The notes beneath the pieces were generated by a model. The model ran no database searches and was not told where the DNA came from. It saw only the letters and a list, made by a program, of their open reading frames with translations. This document shows, in pieces, positions 43,662-50,742 of a stretch of DNA of 64,000 nt (position 1 is its first letter; each line of letters begins with the position of its first letter). The translations under genes and the position numbers were made by a program. The DNA is from Mucilaginibacter_A sp964236465 (GTDB taxonomy: Bacteria; Bacteroidota; Bacteroidia; Sphingobacteriales; Sphingobacteriaceae): contig CAXSBZ010000002.1 in NCBI GenBank assembly GCA_964236465.1, forward strand, positions 105,458 to 169,457, written 5' to 3'.

Positions 43662-44858
43662 TTAATGAGATGCTTCCACCGGCTCCAAAACCGAAGCTGC
43701 CAACGCTTGCTCCACATCTTGCAAAATATCATCTACATGTTCTAATCCGATGGACAAACGTATCGTTCCCTGCCGGATGCCAACTTCATTTCGCTGTTCT
43801 TCCGTCAGTTTTGAATGTGTGCTCGAAGCCGGATGTGTCGCAATAGAACGTGTATCACCCAAATTAGCAGAAATAGAAAACATTTTTAAAGCATCCAAAA
43901 ACTTTGCTGCTCTTTCCAGTCCGCCTTTTGGCACGAATGTAATGATGCCGCCGCCAGCTTTCATTTGCTTTTTCGCGATTTCATACTGCGGATGCGAAGG
44001 CAAAAACGGATATTTCACCAGTTCTACTTCCAGGTTTGCTTCCAAAGCTGTAGCAACTTTCAACGCGTTTTCACAATGGCGATCCATACGAACTGCCAAA
44101 GTTTCCAGGCTTTTGCTCAACAACCAGGAATTAAAAGGCGATAAAGCCGGACCGGAATGGCGCGCAAAAGCTTCAATTTCGCGGATCAGTTCATTTCGTC
44201 CTAAAATAATTCCGCCCAAAGCGCGGCCTTGTCCGTCGATAAATTTTGTTGCCGAATGAATGGAAAGATCGGTTCCGTACTTGATCGGTTGTTGCAAATA
44301 AGGCGTTGCAAAACAATTATCTACCACCAATAATGTATTGTGTTTTTTGGCGAACTTGCCCAACCATTCCAAATCGATAATATCGATGCCGGGATTGGAA
44401 GGCGTTTCCACAAAAATCATTTTGGTGTTCGGTTGGATTAAATTTTCCCAATCATCGGTTTTGTCTAAATCAGCATAAGTATAAGTAATGCCCCATTTTG
44501 GCAAAATATTGTGCAACAACTGGTGCGTAGAACCAAAAACCGAACGGCTCGAAAGCACATGATCGCCCTGCTTTAAAAAAGTAGCGAACGTGGTAAAAAT
44601 AGCTGCCATCCCGGTTGCCGTCGCCCAGCCATCTTCCGCGCCTTCCAGTATGGCCATTTTAGTGATGAACTCGTCCACGTTTGGGTTGGCATAACGGCTG
44701 TAAATGTTGCCTTCCTGTTCGCCGGTAAACAGCGCGCGCATTTCTTCCGCATCGTCAAACTTGTAGCTGGAAGTCATATAAATCGGCACCGAATGTTCTT
44801 TGTACTGACTGCGTTCTAACTGAGTGCGAACGGCTTGCGTTTCAAAATGCTGGCTCAT
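43662..44858 (-). CDS. metZ: O-succinylhomoserine sulfhydrylase / trans-sulfuration PLP enzyme
   Basis: 398 residues of the Cys/Met metabolism PLP family. The cofactor lysine is in SIHSATKFIDGQGRALGG near residue 207; other signatures are YSRYANPNVDEFITKMAILE near 55, FVETPSNPGIDIIDLEWLG near 145 and GDTRSIATHPASSTHSKL near 335. In a sulfide-forming operon a direct sulfhydrylase (MetZ: O-succinylhomoserine + sulfide to homocysteine) fits best; cystathionine gamma-synthase is the alternative. It overlaps the osmC stop by four bases. Confidence 0.88.
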   Translation of the reverse strand: MSQHFETQAVRTQLERSQYKEHSVPIYMTSSYKFDDAEEMRALFTGEQEGNIYSRYANPNVDEFITKMAILEGAEDGWATATGMAAIFTTFATFLKQGDHVLSSRSVFGSTHQLLHNILPKWGITYTYADLDKTDDWENLIQPNTKMIFVETPSNPGIDIIDLEWLGKFAKKHNTLLVVDNCFATPYLQQPIKYGTDLSIHSATKFIDGQGRALGGIILGRNELIREIEAFARHSGPALSPFNSWLLSKSLETLAVRMDRHCENALKVATALEANLEVELVKYPFLPSHPQYEIAKKQMKAGGGIITFVPKGGLERAAKFLDALKMFSISANLGDTRSIATHPASSTHSKLTEEQRNEVGIRQGTIRLSIGLEHVDDILQDVEQALAASVLEPVEASH

Positions 44859-45277
44859 GATATTTGGTTGAGTTTGTAGGAAAAATTAATTTTTGCGGTT
44901 TTGTTGAGGATTAGGGCCACGGAACAATATTTTTCAAAAGTAAGTTCCAAAGCGCGTTGAATTTTTGCTTCGTTTACCGCACCAAAAACATGAAATTCTA
45001 TATCAATGGTTTCAAACAAAGCAGGTTCCTGTTTTTCATGGCGTTTTCCGTTGATGCTGATTTGTACATCTTCAACCGGTTCTTTTTGCTTTTTAAGAAT
45101 GGAAATCATATCTATGGCACTGCATCCGCCTAAAGCCGCCAGCACCGTTTCCATCGGCCGAAAGCCTTGGTTTTCGCCACCAATTGCCGGGTTGGCGTCC
45201 ATATTTAACGTGTTGCCTTGTTCGTTAATGGCTTCAAAGTGGTAAGCTTTATTTTTTCTGCTGAGGTTGATTTGCAT
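44855..45277 (-). CDS. OsmC family protein
   Basis: 140 residues from the ATG at 45277 (MQINLSRKNKAYHFEAIN); the frame runs upstream to 45367 into repeat sequence, so that start is rejected. The family cysteines are in ALGGCSAIDMIS and KYCSVALIL. OsmC/Ohr proteins reduce hydroperoxides by these thiols. Its position ahead of metZ in a sulfur operon, with overlapping ends, suggests a sulfur-related role. Confidence 0.88.
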   Translation of the reverse strand: MQINLSRKNKAYHFEAINEQGNTLNMDANPAIGGENQGFRPMETVLAALGGCSAIDMISILKKQKEPVEDVQISINGKRHEKQEPALFETIDIEFHVFGAVNEAKIQRALELTFEKYCSVALILNKTAKINFSYKLNQIS

Positions 45278-45323
45278 TTTCAGTTTTGGGTTGTGAGTTG
45301 TAAATTCTTGTCGTTTCGGGTTT

Positions 45324-45436
45324 TTGTCATTTCGACCCGCAGGGAGAAATCTTCTTTCAATTTTCAATGCTTCTTTTATCGACTAAAAATCAATGTTATT
45401 GTTGAAAGAAGATTTCTCCTAACGTCGAAATGACAA
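45324..45436. repeat. Composite inverted repeat enclosing a dispersed 12-mer
   Basis: Arms TTTGTCATTTCGACCCGCAG onward (45324-45360) and its inverse (45402-45436; TTGAAAGAAGATTTCTCCTA onward) pair over about 35 positions with a few mismatches. Between them lies ATGCTTCTTTTATCGACTAA (45367-45386), a full extended 12-mer unit. The arms are of the 'GTCATTTCGACC' repeat type found at 17323. Confidence 0.75.
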
Positions 45437-45442
45437 AGCGAT

Positions 45443-45478
45443 AAGTAGCTGATTGCTGAAAGCTGACAGCCGAAAGCT
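45443..45478. repeat. GCTGAAAGCTGACAGC-type repeat
   Basis: AGTAGCTGATTGCTGAAAGC followed by TGACAGCCGAAAGCT, an inverse relative of 22785-22822. It lies between cysN's stop and the composite repeat. Confidence 0.6.
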
Positions 45479-45479
45479 C

Positions 45480-46727
45480 CTACACAATTATCCCTGCCGC
45501 CACCGTATTTTTAGTTTGTTCGTTGATTAAAATGAAAGAACCGTTGGCCTGATTTTGTTCGTACGGATCGAAAAAAAGCGGTTGCGCCGTTTTAATTTTT
45601 ACCCTTGCGATATCGTTTAGTTTGATAGTTTTCGTTTCGGTGTCTTTATTTAAAGTGCTGGTATGAACGATATAATCCACTTCGCGCACCATCACTTTGA
45701 TCAGATTATGGCTGTGTTCGATCAGATATTTTCCGCCTTGAACCAAAGGCTGCGTGTCCATCCAACAAATATCAGCCGTAATTTCCTTATCAATTTGCGG
45801 CTGGTTTGCTGTTTTTACCAGCATATTTCCGCGGGTAATATCTACTTCGTCTTCCAACAATAACGTAACACAGGAGTTGGTTTCTGCCGTTTCCAGATCG
45901 CCATCAAACGTAACCACTTGTTTTACTTTGGATTTTTGTTGGGAAGGCAGCACGGTAACTTCCTCTCCCACCGAAAATGCACCACTGATAACCTGACCGG
46001 CATAACCGCGGTAATCATGAAATTCTTCTGAATGCGGACGGATGACATATTGAACTGGAAAACGTGCATCTTTTTTATTAACGTAGCTGTTTACGTCAAC
46101 ATTTTCCAGATAATGCAACAACGATTTCCCTTTATACCAAGGCATGTTTTCGGATTCATTCACTACATTATCGCCTTTTAAAGAAGAGATCGGGATGAAC
46201 GTAATGTGTTGTTTGAAGTTGGGAAAGCCTTGCGTAAATTTCAGGAATGCTTCTTTTATCACCTCAAATTTTTCCTGCTGAAAATCCACCAAATCCATTT
46301 TGTTTACGGCAACCACAATCTCCGGTATTTGCAATAAATTGGCGATAAAAAAGTGGCGTTGCGTTTGCTCGATCACGCCTTTTCGGGCATCAATCAAAAT
46401 AATAGAAAGCCGGGAATTGGAGGCGCCGGTAACCATGTTGCGCGTGTATTCCACATGGCCGGGCGTGTCGGCAATAATAAATTTACGGTTTGCCGTTGCA
46501 AAATAAATATGCGCCACATCAATGGTGATGCCTTGTTCGCGTTCGGCACTTAAACCATCGGTCAGTAGCGAAAGGTCGAGGTAATCAAAGCCTTTACGTT
46601 TGCTGGCTGCTTCTACGGCTTCCAATTGGTCTTCGGTCAGCGAGCCGGTATCGTACAACAACCTGCCGATGAGTGTGCTTTTGCCATCGTCCACACTGCC
46701 GGCGGTTGAGAATTTTAAAAGTTTCAT
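45480..46727 (-). CDS. cysN: Sulfate adenylyltransferase subunit 1 (GTPase)
   Basis: 415 residues. CysN is the regulatory GTPase of ATP sulfurylase and works with CysD to form APS from sulfate. Motifs: TAGSVDDGKSTLIGRLLYD (G1), REQGITIDVAHIYF (G2), DTPGHVEYTRNM (G3) and NKMDLVDF (G4), then EF-Tu-like domains 2 and 3. There is no C-terminal CysC (APS kinase) domain, which agrees with the APS-reductase type of CysH nearby. An exact 12-mer (46247-46258) codes IKEA in it. Confidence 0.95.
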   Translation of the reverse strand: MKLLKFSTAGSVDDGKSTLIGRLLYDTGSLTEDQLEAVEAASKRKGFDYLDLSLLTDGLSAEREQGITIDVAHIYFATANRKFIIADTPGHVEYTRNMVTGASNSRLSIILIDARKGVIEQTQRHFFIANLLQIPEIVVAVNKMDLVDFQQEKFEVIKEAFLKFTQGFPNFKQHITFIPISSLKGDNVVNESENMPWYKGKSLLHYLENVDVNSYVNKKDARFPVQYVIRPHSEEFHDYRGYAGQVISGAFSVGEEVTVLPSQQKSKVKQVVTFDGDLETAETNSCVTLLLEDEVDITRGNMLVKTANQPQIDKEITADICWMDTQPLVQGGKYLIEHSHNLIKVMVREVDYIVHTSTLNKDTETKTIKLNDIARVKIKTAQPLFFDPYEQNQANGSFILINEQTKNTVAAGIIV

Positions 46728-46742
46728 GTTAATTTTATGGTG

Positions 46743-46777
46743 GTAAAAACAGTATTGTGGTTTGGTACTGTTTTTAT
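46743..46777. repeat. Hairpin made of the ACAG form of the dispersed repeat
   Basis: GTAAAAACAGTA (46743-46754) and TACTGTTTTTAT (46766-46777) pair over about 12 bp with one wobble; the unmodified cores are nine bases apart. Both arms are of the ACAG form, whereas all other hairpins have two GAAG-form arms. It lies between the DUF4359-like gene and cysN. Confidence 0.7.
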
Positions 46778-46856
46778 CGATGTTTTTGTGTAAAAGTAAA
46801 TTCCCTATTCTAACCTAATTCTTAAAGAGGGGTTAAAAAATAATTTTGGTCAAGAA

Positions 46857-47162
46857 CTATTTTTTCATTCTAACTGTATCCTTTGGATAAACTGGAACAG
46901 CTAAAGTATCCGGTGGTGGTATTAAAATATTATCACCAGTTGGTCTAATTACTTCAGCAACTTCAAAAAAATTTCCAAGTATTGCAAAGTATCTAATACC
47001 TTCACATTCAAATATACTACATACAAAGAAATTAGATTTTTTTTGCAGATGCTTGTAATCCTCGTTTCCCAAATAATCTTTGAAAGCCTTAATAGAAGGA
47101 TTAGTGATAATCAGAAATAGTAAAATACCTATAAGCCAATAATAACTTCTCTTCATAATCAC
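46857..47162 (-). CDS. DUF4359-like small protein inserted between cysD and cysN
   Basis: 101 residues (or 99 from the second Met). One N-terminal hydrophobic helix (YYWLIGILLFLIITNPSI) followed by KAFKDYLGNEDYKHLQKKSN, a pattern like DUF4359 (TNPS then D/E-x-Y-x-x). Then FFVCSIFECEGIRYFAILG and a Pro-rich end. Anchored or secreted. It interrupts the normally adjacent cysDN pair on the same strand; AT-rich relative to both. Confidence 0.6.
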   Translation of the reverse strand: MIMKRSYYWLIGILLFLIITNPSIKAFKDYLGNEDYKHLQKKSNFFVCSIFECEGIRYFAILGNFFEVAEVIRPTGDNILIPPPDTLAVPVYPKDTVRMKK

Positions 47163-47167
47163 CTTTT

Positions 47168-48061
47168 CTAAAAATATCCCGCCAGTTTCCGTTTTTCCAT
47201 CGCTGCTTCAGAACGTTTATCATCCATCCGCGCTCCTCGCTCCGAGATTCGGGAAGATTTGATTTCTGCAATAATATCATCCAAAGTTCCGGCAGTAGAG
47301 GAAACGGCTGCCGTACAAGTCATATCGCCAACGGTGCGGAAACGGACATCTTGTGTCGAAATTTCCTCGCCATCCATATTTAAATATTCAGAATATGGGA
47401 AAAGCTGCCCATCTCTAACTAAAACTTCACGCGGATGTGTAAAATAAATGCTTGGCAAATCCAGTTTTTCCTGTTTGATGTAATTCCAAACGTCCAATTC
47501 CGTCCAGTTGCTGATGGGGAAGCAACGCACATTTTCGCCGTAATTGATCAAACCGTTCAAATGTCCCCACAATTCCGGGCGCTGGCGTTTCGGTTCCCAG
47601 GAACCAAACTCATCCCGGACAGAAAAAATACGTTCTTTGGCACGCGCTTTTTCTTCGTCTCGACGTGCGCCACCAATGCAGGCATCAAACTTAAATTCTT
47701 CAATCGTATCCAAAAGCGTTATGGTTTGCAAGCTGTTCCGGCTGGCATATTTTCCGGTTTCTTCGGTTGCTTTTTTCTGGTTGATGCTGTCCTGCACATA
47801 ACGGACGATCAGTTGCGCCCTGGTTTTCTCCACCAGCCAGTCCCGAAAAGTAATGGTTTCGGGGAAGTTGTGGCCGGTATCAATATGTACTAACGGGAAA
47901 GGAAATTTGGTCGGATAAAAAGCTTTACGCGCCAGGTGAACCAGCGTGATCGAATCTTTTCCGCCTGAAAATAACAAAGCCGGCCGCTCAAATTGTGCAG
48001 CCACTTCGCGCATGATATAAATGGATTCTTCTTCCAGTTCTTTTAAATGGTTGGAGCTCAT
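47168..48061 (-). CDS. cysD: Sulfate adenylyltransferase subunit 2
   Basis: 297 residues, the adenylating subunit of ATP sulfurylase in the PP-loop family: LLFSGGKDSITLVHLARKAF (P-loop at 30-40), VHIDTGHNFPETI, and a C-terminal RGARMDDKRSEAAMEKRK. It overlaps the cysH stop by four bases. The C-terminal GYF end is normal. Confidence 0.95.
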   Translation of the reverse strand: MSSNHLKELEEESIYIMREVAAQFERPALLFSGGKDSITLVHLARKAFYPTKFPFPLVHIDTGHNFPETITFRDWLVEKTRAQLIVRYVQDSINQKKATEETGKYASRNSLQTITLLDTIEEFKFDACIGGARRDEEKARAKERIFSVRDEFGSWEPKRQRPELWGHLNGLINYGENVRCFPISNWTELDVWNYIKQEKLDLPSIYFTHPREVLVRDGQLFPYSEYLNMDGEEISTQDVRFRTVGDMTCTAAVSSTAGTLDDIIAEIKSSRISERGARMDDKRSEAAMEKRKLAGYF

Positions 48062-48816
48062 GAATGTAGATTAGTTTGTTGTGTCAGTTCAGGATCGGTT
48101 ATATCGGCCAATACTTTGGTTTGGTGCAGCCCGCATTCTTTTTTCGAATCTTCCCACCACCAACGTCCGGCGCGGGCATCTTCTCCAAACTGAACGGCGC
48201 GGGTACAAGGCGCACAGCCGATGCTTAAAAAACCCTGGTCGTGCAGTTTATTATAAGGCGTGTTGTTTTGGTGGACGAAATCGGCAACATCCTGGTCGCT
48301 CCAATGCAACAGTGGGTTAAATTTGATGAGCTGGAAAGCTTCGTCCCATTCAAATAGTTTAAAGTTTTGCCGATTGATGGATTGCGCCGCACGAACGCCG
48401 GTAACCCAAACCGCTACGCCTTTTAATGCTCTTTTTAACGGCTCAATTTTGCGGATGCGGCAACATTCTTTGCGGTTATTTACCGAAAGGTACATGCTGT
48501 TGATGCCACGCGCGTTCACAAAGCTTTGGATCTCCTGCGCATCCGGATAAAATGAGTCAATGTTGAGGTCAAATACATTTGCCGTGGCCGACCAAACTTC
48601 GTAAGTCTCGTTAAACATGCGGCCGGTATCCAAAGTAAAAACCTTGATTGGGATTTTATTTTTGCCGATGACATGCGTAATCACCTGGTCTTCCATCCCA
48701 AAAGAAGTTGAAAAAGCAACCTCGCCCGGAAAACGCGCAGCAACCAATTGCAATGCTTCTTTTAGCGGTATACTTTCAACTTCTTGTTCCAGTTCTATCA
48801 GCTGATTGATTTCCAT
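48058..48816 (-). CDS. cysH: Phosphoadenylyl-/adenylyl-sulfate reductase
   Basis: 252 residues. PP-loop-type enzyme that reduces activated sulfate to sulfite with thioredoxin. AFSTSFGMEDQVITH and FTLDTGRMF bind the nucleotide; KECCRIRKIEPL, SIGCAPCTRAV and the C-terminal KKECGLH (nucleophile Cys) are visible. The CC and CxxC pairs are [4Fe-4S] ligands and mark the form that uses APS directly, fitting the lack of cysC here. First gene of the leftward sulfur operon, behind a SAM-I riboswitch. An exact 12-mer (48753-48764) codes LKEA. Confidence 0.95.
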   Translation of the reverse strand: MEINQLIELEQEVESIPLKEALQLVAARFPGEVAFSTSFGMEDQVITHVIGKNKIPIKVFTLDTGRMFNETYEVWSATANVFDLNIDSFYPDAQEIQSFVNARGINSMYLSVNNRKECCRIRKIEPLKRALKGVAVWVTGVRAAQSINRQNFKLFEWDEAFQLIKFNPLLHWSDQDVADFVHQNNTPYNKLHDQGFLSIGCAPCTRAVQFGEDARAGRWWWEDSKKECGLHQTKVLADITDPELTQQTNLHS

Positions 48817-48959
48817 TATCTCTATCGGTTTTATAGGTTTTTACTTTTGCGTTTGATGCTTCTTTTAGCCATAAAAATTAGTTAAAAGCGTTTAACAAGG
48901 CTTTCTGTTGCAAAAAAACAGATTATTGATTTCAGTAAAAATAGTTTTTTCATCTTCAA

Positions 48960-49062
48960 TTTATAGTTCTCCTTGCGGAGCAGGATTTGGCACCTTGCCT
49001 CAAAACTGAAAGCGGGTTGCCAGAGGGTTACGGAGCCTGATCTCTCACCTCTTCTGTATAAA
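48960..49062 (-). ncRNA. SAM-I (S-box) riboswitch
   Basis: Read on the minus strand: TTTATACAGAAGAGGTGAGA, later GTAACCCTCTGGCAACCCGC, then AAGGTGCCAAATCCTGCTCC with GCAAGGAGA, closing with TATAAA. These are the S-box landmarks (GAGG-GAG kink-turn region, CTGGCAACC, AAGGTGCCAA, GCAA) with P1 formed by TTTATA/TATAAA. It lies 140 bases before cysH and should lower sulfur-operon expression when S-adenosylmethionine is plentiful. No clear terminator is seen in the expression platform, so the mechanism may be different. Confidence 0.9.
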
Positions 49063-49089
49063 CCAAACTTTTTATCGCGTGGAGTGCTG

Positions 49090-49119
49090 CAAATATAAAA
49101 GTTTTACGGGTTGTGGCAA
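49090..49119 (-). promoter_or_regulatory. Promoter of the sulfur operon/SAM riboswitch
   Basis: On the minus strand TTG (49119-49117), then 19 bases, then TATATTTG (49097-49090): a perfect -33/-7 match for Bacteroidota sigma factor. Transcription would begin near 49083, just before the riboswitch. Confidence 0.85.
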
Positions 49120-49152
49120 GTGGGATGGTGTGGGGGGAAAGTAAAAATTAGG

Positions 49153-50178
49153 TTAGTTGGTTTCAGTATCCAACAGTTTTAGCCTGGTTTTTTCCTTTTC
49201 TATTTCTGTAATCAATTCTGCCTCTGAAGGAAGGTAAGGCTTATATTTAGCAGCAAACAGTGCAGGATTATCATTTATTATAGAATATTTTACTACAGTT
49301 TCGCTTTTTTCCATACAAAGAATAATACCAATGGTAGGGTTATCGCCTTCGGGTTTTTTCAAGTCATCAAACATTCTGCGGTACATATCCATCTGTCCAA
49401 TATCCTGATGCAACAACCTTCCTACTTTAAGGTCAATCAGAACAAAACATTTGAGCAAGTAATTATAAAAAACGAGATCAATATAGTAATGTTCCGTTTC
49501 TGAACTGATCCTGAATTGCCTTCCTACAAAAGAAAACCCTTTGCCCAATTCTAACAAAAACTGTTGGAGGTTTTCGATCAAAGCCGTTTCTATTTCCTTT
49601 TCTGATGAAGTAACTGGTTGGGGAATATTTAAAAACTCAAAAACATAAGGATCTTTTATGAAGTCGGCAGGATTTGATTTTTCTAATGATTGGCTATCCG
49701 TTAAACTCTTCTGCCCTTTTTGCGAAGAAAGCAAGCGCTGATAGTAAAGGGTTTCAAGATTACGTTCCAAAGCCCTTACACTCCAGCCTTGTTCTGCTGC
49801 TTCTTTCAAATACCAATTTCGTGCATTGTTATCATTGACCCTCATAATTAGCCTGTTGTGGCTCCAGGTTAATTTGCTACACAGTGTGTAGCAAATCTTT
49901 TGGTTAGGATAAGTGAGATAAAACTGCCGGAAGTTGCGGAGGTTAGCAGAAGAAAACCCCTTTCCAAATTCAATAGTAAGTGCTATTGACAATTCCTTTA
50001 GAACCTGCTCACCGTATGCTGCACGCTTCTCTCCTTCTTGTTCCTGTTCTACAATACGTTTGCCTATTTGCCAGTAAGCTTGAACCATTGAAGCGTTAAT
50101 GGCAGAATATGCTGTTTGTCGCGCTTTGGATAAAATTTCTTTTATGTCTTGGATGTAGGTGTTAACCATTTGAAGCAC
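49153..50178 (-). CDS. YhcG/DUF1016 family PD-(D/E)XK nuclease
   Basis: 341 residues, full length. N-terminal DUF1016_N (ARQTAYSAINASMVQAYWQI GKRIVEQEQ; split here) and LTWSHNRLIMRVND near 105, then the nuclease domain: ETALIENLQQFLLELGKGFS, EHYYIDLVFYNYLLKCFVLIDLKVG with Asp, and Glu/Lys-type core, and GIILCMEKSETVVKY. Family members occur with restriction systems and mobile DNA; here it is alone. No dispersed 12-mer occurs in or near the gene. Confidence 0.9.
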   Translation of the reverse strand: MLQMVNTYIQDIKEILSKARQTAYSAINASMVQAYWQIGKRIVEQEQEGEKRAAYGEQVLKELSIALTIEFGKGFSSANLRNFRQFYLTYPNQKICYTLCSKLTWSHNRLIMRVNDNNARNWYLKEAAEQGWSVRALERNLETLYYQRLLSSQKGQKSLTDSQSLEKSNPADFIKDPYVFEFLNIPQPVTSSEKEIETALIENLQQFLLELGKGFSFVGRQFRISSETEHYYIDLVFYNYLLKCFVLIDLKVGRLLHQDIGQMDMYRRMFDDLKKPEGDNPTIGIILCMEKSETVVKYSIINDNPALFAAKYKPYLPSEAELITEIEKEKTRLKLLDTETN

Positions 50179-50254
50179 TTGGTTTAGCTGGATAAATATT
50201 TAAATACAAATTTTCAAACCATTAACAATTGACTATGAACTATTAACAAAAAAC

Positions 50255-50740
50255 CTACTTCTTCCCCATTTCCCCCAAAACAGCACGCTCCAATTCATTC
50301 GGTTGCAGCGAACCAATGATGTAAATCAAACCATCCCGATCCGTTAAATGCACAGCGCAATTGCCGCCGGTATAAAAACGGATCGTTCCTTTTTTATGGA
50401 GATTATAAACCGGATTGTTTAAAAAATAGCGGCTGTAAGGTTTCTGTTCGACGTGTGTAATGCTGTTCAAATCAATTTTAACCAATTGCGTGGTCCATAA
50501 ACCGTCGATCAGCAAACTTTTGTTCATCACCCGAATACGGTAATGCAGTATAAAACCCATTACAATGGAAATCACCAAAATACCAAAACCTACAATCAGC
50601 AGCAAATCACCTTTGCGTTCGCGCTCCACCGTAAAAAAATAGATCGCAAAACAAAGTATCGATAAAGCTAGCCGAATGGTGATCGGGATGAACTCACGGC
50701 CCAAATATTGCTTTTCGGTAAAAGCCGGTTTTGTACTCAT
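50255..50740 (-). CDS. Membrane protein with PH-like domain
   Basis: 161 residues. Two helices (about 24-40 and 45-66) then a beta-rich region (RIRVMNKSLLIDGLWTTQLV, THVEQKPYSRYFLNNPVYNL) resembling bacterial PH (bPH) domains. Its stop is two bases before tilS, so co-transcription is likely. The function is unknown. Confidence 0.65.
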   Translation of the reverse strand: MSTKPAFTEKQYLGREFIPITIRLALSILCFAIYFFTVERERKGDLLLIVGFGILVISIVMGFILHYRIRVMNKSLLIDGLWTTQLVKIDLNSITHVEQKPYSRYFLNNPVYNLHKKGTIRFYTGGNCAVHLTDRDGLIYIIGSLQPNELERAVLGEMGKK

Positions 50741-50742
50741 AA

